Made by a program: the position numbers and the translations under genes. From Tigriopus japonicus (taxonomy: Eukaryota > Arthropoda > Copepoda > Harpacticoida > Harpacticidae), in assembly GCA_010645155.1 (NCBI GenBank), contig CM021317.1, forward strand, positions 6,395,478-6,459,477: a stretch of DNA of 64,000 nt, in the 5' to 3' direction. A model generated the notes under the pieces. That model saw only the letters and a program-made list of their open reading frames with translations, had not been told where the DNA came from and did no database searches. Positions 46,801-58,800 of the stretch are shown one piece after another. Position 1 is the first letter of the stretch, and each line of letters starts with the position of its first letter.

Positions 46801-49800
46801 GAAGTATGCTAGTGTCAGTTCATGATCTGGGTTTGAACCTCGGTCAGCAACAACATATTCTTACATCCCGCTTTACCTGTATATGAACTTATTATGTATA
46901 ATTTCGAGATTAGTTCCTCACGTGATCCCATTTGTGTTCCAGATCCAATGCGAAGTAAAGCTGAGAAGCAGCGCTACGATGGTTGGTACAACAACCTCGC
47001 ACACCCAAGCTGGGGAGCAATAGGTAAGAAATATATGGACATCATCATCGTTTTTCTCCTTCGATGGGTAATTTCAATTGCATCGGCAAATATACCAGAG
47101 AACCTCAAGTCATCCTTATGGCCTAGTCAAAGAAAACCTACTATTCAGGAGAGACGTGCATGGTGGTTCTGTCGGCGACGTTTTGACTGGTTGGCTCATG
47201 TTTGAGGGTCTCTTCAGATTCTGCCTCATCATTTCTTCCCATTTTGGATGAGCTCTAGTTCTTCCTGCTTGAAAAAATCAAAGGGGTTTTCCACCATGGA
47301 CCGCGTGTATAGATTTATTCACACTACTATTACACTGCTACTACAAAGTAAAGACCTTGTTCCGCATGTTATTCATCTACCTTCTTCAAGCAAGTTGGTT
47401 GACAGCTCCATTGCGAGCTCTTCTCAAGATCATCGGGTTAACAAGCAAACAGAGCAATCAAGACGAAGCTAGTCATTTGGGATTGAGAGCAAAAACATGA
47501 CATTTCCATCTAAAAAAGACCATGCCAATTGTCGTCGAAGTACATATTTTTTTGAGGTGACACAGTACAAAAACCAAATGGCGAAATTGATGGATTGTTT
47601 GTCGGAGGGTCGTGACATTTGAGATGCCGTTTGACTTCTGTCATTAGCAAAATGGATGGGATCTGTCTTGAACTTCAGGCCAAGATAACATCTCTATTAG
47701 ATTGCTTGGCCATTGAACATGCTCGTTTGAGTTCCGGAGTCCAGTTTTTGTGAAGTTATTACGAACCCTAATTGATATGCTAGACAAGGGTGCAAAATGC
47801 AATCCCAAATTTGGATATGATAAGGATCTCGGAAGTTGGAATGAAGGCAATCAAAGTAAACTTGGATCTCGACAGAGGCACGCAATCCGTTTCACAAGAT
47901 GAATCGTTCCTTGTGCTCAAACACTCGCGTTTTTTCTCAGCTAAGCTTGGAGCACTTTGACCATGGATATTTTTAGTACCCAATTTATTGTTCCTTTCAG
48001 CTCTAAATGAACACAATAATTACTAGTCTGGCGTGGCAGTAATAACACACTGGTAAAATTGGTTAGGAACAATCTTGGGACGAGAAGCCAGGGGTGGATT
48101 TCAAATTGAGGAGGAAATGGCTTCTTTTGTTGTGACCTCTATTGGAAATGTTGAGCTGCCCTGTCTGTGTTCCTTCAGCTCATTCATCAAAGCCCCACCA
48201 CTACTGAAACAATTAGCTATTATGAGCTACCACTATAAGAAGCTCAGCTCAGGTTTTACAAACTCCACATTTTCAATTTCCCAGATTGTTAAAATGTCCA
48301 CTGACTCGCCTGCAAATGCTGAAATTCTTCTTGTAAATAAAAAGTAGCTAGAGTTTTTTTCGGAGGTGGGGGGGGGCGGATTTTTTTTGGCTTTAATGGA
48401 ATTCCTTGCAAAATTGAAAGCATTAAAATCATACTTACGTTTAACATTTTATGATATTTGGTCTACCAACGAGGTTTTGTTGTCAGATCTGGTGGACAAC
48501 CTGACCAATTGGTTGATCAGGAACAGTATGTAAAAGTTAATTTGATCCTGCTTTACAAGCTTTTACAGGATCAGCTCCTACATGTTCCTGAGAAGACGGG
48601 GAGCAACAAATTAAACAACGAAGGGGACGAAAGAAAAAACAAAGAAAATATCTTAAAACAAAGAAGCCTATTTTCAGATGGTATATATAACAAAGCTAAT
48701 TTTGAATACTGTAAGATTGTCTCTCTTTGTTAGTATATCCCTCCAGTAATTAGTTGACGCCAATAAGATATGATCAGACATGTTAAATTTCCGAGAGATA
48801 CCGTCAACGGAATAAAAAAGGCTCTTGACACAGTTTATAATCTAAAAGATCTCGAGCAATGATCCTACATACCTTAAATATTCTTTTTTTCTTCATTTTA
48901 ATTGTCAAGACTGTTGGTGTGCCGCCATAATGAAAATGTACAGATTGTCCAACAACATCATTTCATCTCTATCAACAACGAAGTGGCTCACACACGCACG
49001 CTCTGAGAATCGTCTGAAACATGAGTCCAAGGACGAGGACAGAAATAATTTGCCAAAACCAGGAATTCGACAACAGACGAGAGATCGAGGAGGAGTTGCA
49101 CTCACTCGGCCACAATTGTTGCTATCGTTCAAAGCATGCATGACGGCCAAGGAATCATCATCATCATCGTCATCATCATACATTCTGGCTATCTGAAGGA
49201 ACCTTTCTGACGAAAGAGCCCTGGAAAACAAAACGTAACATGCCTTCATTGTCGTGTGTTTCTAAGGCAGAATAAGTTAGACGAGCCAGACGTTCGTCTT
49301 TAAAGCGAAGATCTCACCTGTCAATTATTGTTAATGGTAGTCGATCCGTTCCTCCGGGGATGGTGGCTGCGTTTTTATCCATTTTCTTGTATTGGTTGGA
49401 TTTAATTTGGGATTCGCCTGGAATTCGATCAATTTTCCGTGCGATTTGGAGGCGTCAATGAAGCAGGAAGCAAAGAGATCCTCAAACATGCGTCATTTGT
49501 TGAAATGTCCAGGGACCAGAGAAGTAGATGAGTGCGTGTGTTCGACTTCTGTAGAAGGAACAACAACAACTACTACTAGATTACTGCTGCCTCTATTGCT
49601 GCTACTATTGAGTACCAATTGTAAATTGACTAGAAAAAGAACTGCATCATTGCATGTAATTTCGACGGCGGCTGAGGGAACAATCGCTTTTCATCCAGAT
49701 GATTTCGGTCCCTTCCAAAATCCATGGTGCACCACTTCTCGTGCTCCATAGAATCAAATCAGATATACTTTATTGTTGCTTGTTTGCTATTCTCCCCTCT

Positions 49801-52800
49801 TTCACGTTCGTTGAAGCGAATTTGCTCGTTACCTTGATTGGCGCAACCAAGAGTCATGCTAAGGGAGCCACTCAAGGAAGCAAGCTAGGCCCCAATACAC
49901 AAAAGCTGAAGTGACACGAACGAGGCCGTATATGGGCTTGACATGCATTTTGAGGTTGTTCAAGAGCCCTGATTGAATTGTTATTACCACTAAATAGGTA
50001 GAAAGAAAATGAACACTGTCTCACTTTCTCCGTTTCAGATAATCAATTAACACGCAAGGCTCCGGCCTCCTACGGGGATGGGGTTTATACTATGAATGGT
50101 GAGGGTCGACCGAGTCCACGGACCCTCAGCCAGGCCTTTATGAAAGGCGAGGATGGCTTGGGATCGCTCAAAAACAGGACTGCACTCTCCGCATTTTTTG
50201 GTAAGTTCTATTTCAAAGTGCATTTGAACCAGTTTCAGAGTAGGTATCTACTTGAACCACATAAAACGGATGATTTGATGAACAAGCAAATCGAGTTTGG
50301 GCATCATTAGTGTCATTGAATAGCCCTTAATGGTTTGAGAAACGCTTTCGGAGATACATTTGATCTCGTGTGAACTCTTCACTTTCCGATAGTTTAAACA
50401 AAATATCTTAGATGTGCAGTATTGTTCACTACGCCCTTGATCTGATTTAACTTTTTGTTATCGTCATGCTTCCGGGATTAAATAAGAACAAAACAGGCTA
50501 TGGAAAGTTTTCAGCAAGTACGTCCCTAATTAGAAGTTTGAGCCGGAGGAAAAAAAGAAGTAGTATTTTTTTACTTTGTGCACATGGTTGCATTTACTTC
50601 CCGTTAAAAAACCAATTGTTCTCAAAATGTGGCGTCAATAAAAAACACACGGCCCTGAAGTTTATTCACATTAGATTGCTGACCTTTTATCGCCCTGGAA
50701 ATTGCCACCTTCAATCATGATCGGGTCATTAATATTAATTGAATGTCAAGACCCGAAAATGTGGTTGGTGCCCGGGACCAAAAAGAAAGAAAGAGCGAAC
50801 TGGAATGTGTTTCCACAAGAATGCTACTTGGAGGTCGTTGAAGTGGTTGTCTGAGGAACCATTGGATGCTTTTTATGTGCACGATGATAATGACGACAAC
50901 GACGACGACGGCCATGATGATAATGATGATTGTTTCCTCGCTCGGAAATGCCAATTCTTCTAATTATCAAAATCATAATTCTTGCTAAATACAGAAAGAT
51001 CTCCTTGTCCGGATTGGGTGTTCTTAGTGGAGCCCATTCATTTCGGCTTGATTGCCGACATCATGTCGGTATTTGCTTGCTTGAGAGCCTCGTCAGTGCA
51101 GAAGTGATGCCATTTGCAAGGTGGGTCTCCCCCGTTATTCCCAACTCGAATAAGAGTACGAATTGGGCGGGAAGGACGGACAAATCGTTCACAAGAATGG
51201 GATGATTGTTCTAATAGCAAGTCGAGCTTTAAGGTCAAACCCTTAAAGTTGGACGATGTCAAGGGTGTGTTCGAGGGCGAGACCCTGTCGGTGTCAAGAT
51301 CGCTCACCAAGATTCATTTCCGTGGTAACCACTTGGGTGTTTGTTGTCCGATGGAAAGCCTTATTTTAACATTCAGAGAGGGCCAGAGATTTTTCACCCA
51401 CTTCAGAAAGGCCCCGACTCATCTCAAATCAATGAATGAGAGATGACGATGGCAAAAGGTGTCCTCACGTATCTGCGATCAGGTGCGTATGTGTGTGTTT
51501 ATTGCACTCATGGATGATGCTCCGCGGCTCAATAAGCTGGCAAAACCCCTGTGAAGGTGTGAAATTAACCCCGAAATGAAGACTCATTGTGCCACTGAAA
51601 AGCACTCTTTATCGCTATAAAAGACTCTTTAAAGCCCGATAAGAACCATGCCCATGATAGGGCTTTGGTTCCGTGACCATCTCCTCACACGTAATACTGA
51701 AGCAACTAGTAACCAACCTCTTGGATGATGGTATTGTTGTTATCTTTGGGATTCATTGGCTTATTTTGTCGCTTCATTGCCCAGAAGACATCTCTCTTTT
51801 CCCGTCCAAGTTGGGAGTCGTCGCATTAGGTGAAGATGCAATCTCGATTGTCACCCAAGCTGTAATGACAATCATTACCGGGGATACCTTCTCATGTTCG
51901 CAATGAGATTTGATTTCACGTGGCGTTCACATTGACTCGAGTGCTTTGACTTTTGACATGAAAAACACGGTAATTTGTTGGGATTTTAGATGGCATTGGG
52001 AGAAGATGAGGAGGAGGATGAAATCGAAGAAAAGTAAGAACAAGGAGCAAATCAAGCAACAACCAGTCAATTGAAGATCTTTTGTTACGAGACACATGCT
52101 GCACAGGCCTCCCCATTCATCTTAGGTATTGTTCATGTCCGGCGTTTTCACACGATAACAAAGAACCACGTGGGTTGGTTGATTATCATCAAGTCTATCT
52201 ACGAGTACCATTAGCCAATCCATTTGTGATAGGTTCTTTTTGAGCCAATTAGAAACCACTTCCAGCCGATTAGAACCTCGTCGGAATGGAGACAAAACGA
52301 ATGATCTGTCAATAGGGCATCTTATGCTCTGAGGAGGCAGGTCACGGCCACTTTGAGGCAATTCAAGTCCAAATATTCGGTCATCGAGGGGGAATGAGAC
52401 TCGAACCTGTCGAATGCGGGGAATGGGAAGTGACGATTTACATTTTTCGTCGCTACATGAGACCTTTTTTCTTCAAATTCCACGTCTAGCGAGATCTGAT
52501 AAGGGGCCCCAAGAAGGATTATAAATAATGCAGGTTGGGGGCTTTGAAAGCTTCAGGAAACGTATTATCGTCGAAGGCATTGTAGTACAGTGAGTACAGA
52601 GCCAGCAGAGTCCAAACATCGCTTCATTCACTTGGAAATGAGTTTGGCCGTGGGTTTGGGATAGTTTCAGATAAATGAGACCGTGAGGAAGGGGTGTTCA
52701 ATAGCTGGTTGAATCTTGGGGCTTTTTTTTTGCTTACATCTAAGCGGTACCGCGTGCGAACCGTTGTACGAATTATGACCCAACAAACAAGCCCAGATCG

Positions 52801-55800
52801 TGCGCACAATCATGAACGAGAAATGAATCGCTCGCAACTCCTTCATCTCCTTCGTCATCACCATCATTATCATCATCATCAGCGTGGTTCTTTGCAATGC
52901 TCTAAAACTAGACAGCCCTCGGGGATTTGAACTTATGTGTGGCAAGTCCGTTTCTACCGGCCTTTGAGGGCGTGTTAATACGCCTCCAAGGGGTCGTCTG
53001 ATGCGAATGAACGACGTGATCTCACGCCTGGTTGGTTCTGAATGTCGCCGTATTCTAATCTTTTCTACCTTTCAGGACAAGTGGTGAGTGCGGAGATCTT
53101 GATGGCTAGTGAACACGGTTGTCCCATTGAGATGCATCGAATACCCATTGACAAATGCGACGAAATGTACGACTCCAACTGCAAAGGGGACACATTCATG
53201 CCCTTCCATCGGGCCCAATATGACGTGAAAACTGGTCAAAGTCCCAACAGTCCCAGAGAACAGGTATGTATACAGTTGTTTTGCTATAAAGAACGAATGT
53301 TGAGAGTGGTCGTGTCTGTTTGAAGATATTGGTATGTAAGGTTTGACAAAGCCAAACAAGCACTTGGTGGTCATTTTGACTCACATTTCAATGGACCCTT
53401 GAGGGTTTCTCCGTCAGAATCAGGATGGCCGATGAGACTTGAACTTATCATTTGATGTTTGCCTTATCAAAAGATCTAGACAGATTATCCTTCCAAATCA
53501 GGATGCAAGTTTCTACAACTCCAGATAGAGGAGAACTAAAAAGGAAAATTGGTGTTCGACAAGGCCGTTAGATTTGCACCTCATTTGACTAATGTCCGCT
53601 GTCGTTTCAATCGCTCTATGCATGTCAAGACACTGAAGAGAACTTGAAGCCATTTCAATCACTTGAAAAGACAACCGGATTGGCCACGGACAAGGACCGA
53701 TGATGACAACTCAAGGGTCGCTTTGAGATCTCTCGGTTGCACCACTGCACCAAGTGCGCAGTTACGTGCGTAGTTGGGGTTTGGCCACGCTCCTCTCAAA
53801 CAACACCTACGAAATGCGGAAACGCAAATAGATTGAAACAATTCCTTGTTCAGCTAGAACAGGGGGAATGTACGTATGTCTGTCTATTTGGCCCTGACCA
53901 CTGACCAAATCCTGATTCCAAAGGAGGAAACTCCGCTCCGTCTAGTTCAGTGGGAGGGATCCCCGAGTACCCGGCACTTCAAGACCAGCTCGTTGATTTA
54001 GACCTCGGAACAGAGCAAAGATTTGGTTCTGCTTTGGCACTCTCATTTGAAGTGACAGCGAGAGTGGTCGTCCATTCTACCGTAGACCTCTGCTGCAAAC
54101 ATGTAGGGTATTCACAAAATACAGGTGGCGGCGAGTCACTACTAATGAGAATGAACAGAACGGACGAGTTAGACTCGAGGAATTGGCCTGAAGTAAGGGT
54201 CGAAGATTATAATTAATCATTGGACTTTGTTAGCTTGACCAGGGGAGGAAGAAGAGAAGCGGCCGACCTCTTAAATCACCTCTTAAGTATTGGGAGTAGG
54301 AGTTCAGGCGCGTTACAAAAAACCGAGTTTTCGAAAGTTCCCTTTCAAAATTGGCCTAGATGGGTTTCTGTTCCAGTTGTCTCTAAACGGTGTCACTGCC
54401 CATAACTTGACACTCGGAGGATCCAGGGTTAAATGATGTAGGGGATGCATGTTGTCAACGACCTTCATTTTAGACGTTATCTTGTTCTGTCATCGGTAAC
54501 TTTGGACCTCACGAAGGTTTGGTAATAATTGAGCGCTGTTTCTCAAGGAAAGGAGAAAAAAAGTGACAGTTCCAACATTCGAAATTTCATGTAACATGGA
54601 CAAGGAGCTGCCCAAAATGAATAATTTACATAATGGACATCTGGAAATACAATCAAGAAAGAATGAAAGTATCTTTTTGAGTAATAGCGATCACAATCCA
54701 CTTAATTAGCTTTGATAGTTGTTGATTTTCTGCGGCCTTACCTGTCGCTTAGGTTCTAGTTTGATTCCTGGATTGGACAATCTGCTATATGTATAAACAA
54801 AGAATTTTTATGCTGTTCGTAAATTACTTTTCTCCAGAAGTGAATCCAGGCCATAGTGACTTTTAAAGATGCAATTTTTTTGATATTTTAAACTGTAGAC
54901 TTTTCGTAAACGAAGTTCCCATTAAACTAAAAATTTCCTTCGAATCCGATTCGTTACACTTTTCTCACACCCTGTGTCTTCTTAAGTCACGCACGTCTCT
55001 CCTGAATTTGTAAGAAACTTCAACAGTCGCACCAAGTTTCGTCTCCTCCGACCTCTTCATCAACATCTCGATCTTGTCAGATGAAATAGAACACTCGCTT
55101 CTTGGGTATAAAAGTGAAGAGATACGTACGACCGAGACGCCCGCCATGGTTCATCAAATTGATGCGGGTCCCAAAAGGCAATAGCACCGAAACGAATGCC
55201 GCACCTTTGACCATGATAGTCGAGCAATTTAGGCGTAATTAGATCCGTTTAAATCGGTTGAGGATGATAGGATCTCAGGAGATCATGAGGCTAATAATAC
55301 GTCCATAAGTCCACTTGAGCCAGCCTACCTTATCGAGACACTAGCATTTTCAGATCTGCTGCCTTCAATTCAATCGTGGCATGATAGAGCTGTCCAATAA
55401 ATTGGCACCTTGAAACCCGATTTTTGGATCTCAAAGGTGTCTTTTGGTCGTGCCAAGGATTTCATAAATAACACGCGTGTAGCGTTTTTCGTGCTTTTAT
55501 CGGTGAGAATAGAGCGGTATTTTTAAAAGAGTACGCTCACGGCAATAAATTGAGAGCGTCCTTAAAGGATTTATGGGGAAAAAGGAAAAGGAAAGGCCAA
55601 GAATATGTGCATAGCATGGCAGGAAATACAAGAAGGTCATTTCCAAAATATTGGAAAACACTTGAAAGTGTATAATAATTTTGTTGAAATATCTTAAAAA
55701 TTAAATGTTGCATTGAGTCTTCTTTGGCTTTTTTTTTGTTTGTCGAATCCTGTGATATCAATCAATTTCATGATCGTACTCTTTTAATTATAGTGCTCTA

Positions 55801-58800
55801 GTTGAGCCCATTCTAACGCCACCACTCCCTTTCCATTCTAGCTCAACCGAATGACCTCATGGATTGACGCGAGTTTCGTGTATTCGACCAAAGAGGCCTG
55901 GGTGAATGCCATGCGAACGTTCCGAAATGGAACGTTCCGCATGACCGGTGATCCTTTACTGGGTCTTCCGCCCAAGAATGTGGATCGCATACCGCTGCAA
56001 AATAATCCGGCTCCACATGTACTTCGCATGCTTCCGCCCGAGCGAATGTTTCGTAAGTGAGAAAGACAGAAAGAAAACCTGAATACCTAGCTAACAGATG
56101 CGTAATTTGATTAACGAACCCGAAACCCTCGCCTATCAAAAGCAGCTCTTTATTTTTTGTTCGACCCTGCCAGAGTCGGTTAGTCAAGAGGGGAACGAGC
56201 AAACTAATTGAAATTGGGCCTGATTCGCTCGATGACGATTGTACTGTGTCCATTTGGTTCTTCCGTTTGATCAAACTTTTTGTTCCGTTCCTCCAAATAC
56301 CATCGAGTCATTCCTTCTTCTTGAGAGACTTTGGTTCTGGTCAGCATCTCTGCCGGATTTGCTGTCTCAACTCATTTGCCGGTTCAAAATGGATAGCTTC
56401 ATCAGAAATCGATGGACGAGTGAGAGTTGGGTGCTGCGAGTTAGCGAACCATTCAACAAGCGGCTAACTAAGCTTCTAAGTTCGGGTGCATGGTCATAAC
56501 CATCAAAAGTTATTAGCCTAACATATCGGTTGGTTGCTTGGTTCATTGGCATAATGGTAATATGTAAGGTCGTCATGACTTGACGTTGTGAGGAGAGCGC
56601 AGGCTAATGATTGTAAAAGTCGTGCTACACTTCAGCAATGTGAACTTCTCAACCAGCCGAGTATCGAGCTAACTTGCGACTGAGAGTTCAGACAGACCTC
56701 GATTAATTTCGGGGCTAAACACAACATTTGCGGGCAATTCACCTTGAATTTCGGCCATTTTTTGGAAATTGCGTATACTAGGTAGCGCTTACGTAAACTA
56801 CCGGGTTTCTTACGATTACGTAGATCTTTTTGTTCATACCATGGTTTCGCAAGGCAAGATCTTGGAATTTGATTTTATCCATTTGCCAAGATCAGATTGA
56901 AGTTCCTTAACTAAAACTAAGGAGGATTCAGTCACTTGTTTCATCTCTTTTCGGATCAAGAATATGTTCTAATTGAGCTCCTGGGTGGATATTTGCTTCA
57001 AGTGCGATGATAAGAACAACCTCAAACCTGGCAATTCGCTCACCTGAACAGATCATGCACCCGAGATGCGTCAAAAGCACTTCCTTAACCTTTAATTTGT
57101 ACTGTTCTTGATATTTATGGAATCGTTAGTTGGCCCTTCCTCGAGCTCCTTTAAAACATGGTTGTCGAATTTGATGGTTCATTCTACAGCATCGAGAAGC
57201 CATCCACCCACTCTTGAATCTATCCATCCGTTCATTCGCCCACCCATTCTGTGTCTTAATTAGGTTGTCTGTAAGTGGCCTACCTTCACCAAACAAATGC
57301 CCCCAAAAGCCACAAACAACCCATATACACACATGTTTGGATGTATGGCTTTGCTCCTGTAATGTGTCTCGAGGGCATGGTTTCCGATGAGGTTGTAGAC
57401 AAACCAGAAACAAATCATCGTAACAGAGGTCGACACGGAGGCAACTCGAACAACCAGTCGACATATCCATAATTAACCGCCATTCTGTTCGTCGTACGCG
57501 TTACATACACTTCCACCAAGCCAAGGGCATCATCACGACATGAAACTGAACACTTGCAATATTTGGATGGAGGTTTATGATTTTTCTCTGTTGTCACGTT
57601 CCGGAAGAGTGTGCCGTTCAAGTTGGCCCAGGGATCATGAACCGGTGGTCTCTGTGGAAGCTCATCAGAATGCTCGTTATGATTGGTAGGCGAGATCCTC
57701 CGACCCAAATTCGATGTGGATCTCTTTCGTCTCAATCTTGCCACATGAGCACTGATGAGCAACCTTGGCAGGTGGGTTCACTCGGAAGAATTGGATTATG
57801 AATCAAGACGCGAATGTGGAGCGGATCATTCATGCCTTTCCTACGTGATTGGAGTACTTCCACATTCCTCGTCTGCTTCTTCATCATTGTCAGTATTTTC
57901 ATCACCTATCCGTCTATTCTTGATGAAGACGTGCAAAGTGTTTGGGACAAAGAACTCGCTAGCATGAGGTACGAGTTGAAGTACAAATGATTTGTTGCTT
58001 GTTGCATCACAGTCTAGAAGTAGAGTAGGGTTTGAAACTTTTATTCCCAAGAACCGGGAAAATTGCTCGACTTTGACAAATCGGTTTTGAACACAAAGTG
58101 ATCTGGACTTGACTTAGTTCTGAATACCGTTGTGGTTGTAGAGCTGTTTTGATTTTTGATTTTGATCTTCTTACTTTGGGGGGACCCCCTACTGGAATGC
58201 CTAATCTCTCTTAGTTCAAAAGACCGTTCCCGGGTTTATCACAACAGTGCCGGGAATCTACGAGCTGATAGGATCGCTAATCCCTACGTTAGAGGGCAGT
58301 TGTGCATTCCATCCCCGTCACTTTTGTTTGCTAGCTAGGATTGCAAGTATGTGGTAAAGGAAGGACTTATTCATGAGAGGTCATCGCCAATTGGCGAAAA
58401 ATAAATCATAAGGCAAGACGACAGCAATCCGTAGAAGAAGTCGTTGTCCATTTGTCAATGAACTCCATGTGTTTTTCTTTTCTTTCTTTTTTTCTCAAAA
58501 GTGAAGTGTCACTCAGAACCAGAAAGACGTCATCCATCAGCCCGGAAATTGAAACAATTGGAGATTGATATTTTTCCATCCAATTTATGGCCAAGACCAA
58601 TCGGTTCTTGCCCTCTCCACTGTTACGACTTCAGATAGATGAGTATCCGCCATAGTAAAGTCACTCAAGTGGGTCCTCCGTTCCAAAACTGGACAGTGCA
58701 TTTGCTTCATTCACAAGTGTTGGGCAAGGTCTTTGAATAGCGCTTAAAAGCTTTTCGAATATTGAATTCTTTTAAGACTTCCAAGACAATGAGAAAAACA

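Larger units (their letters stand above)
38042..46942. other. Duox intron 1 (8.9 kb)
   Basis: Mixed-composition sequence without a recognised nested gene. It contains a GAT microsatellite (39716-39735), CCAACCAACC-type repeats near 40545, a (GGAT)n stretch near 45751 and a small MITE at 44997-45277. An open frame at 41045-41323 has no recognisable match. Confidence 0.6.

Noticed and set aside
46831..46855. B-box-like GGGTTTGAACCTCGG
   Set aside because: No A box at the right distance and no cloverleaf; judged to be chance.
56535..56600. tRNA-like A-box word TTGGCATAATGGTAATATG
   Set aside because: No B box follows at tRNA spacing.
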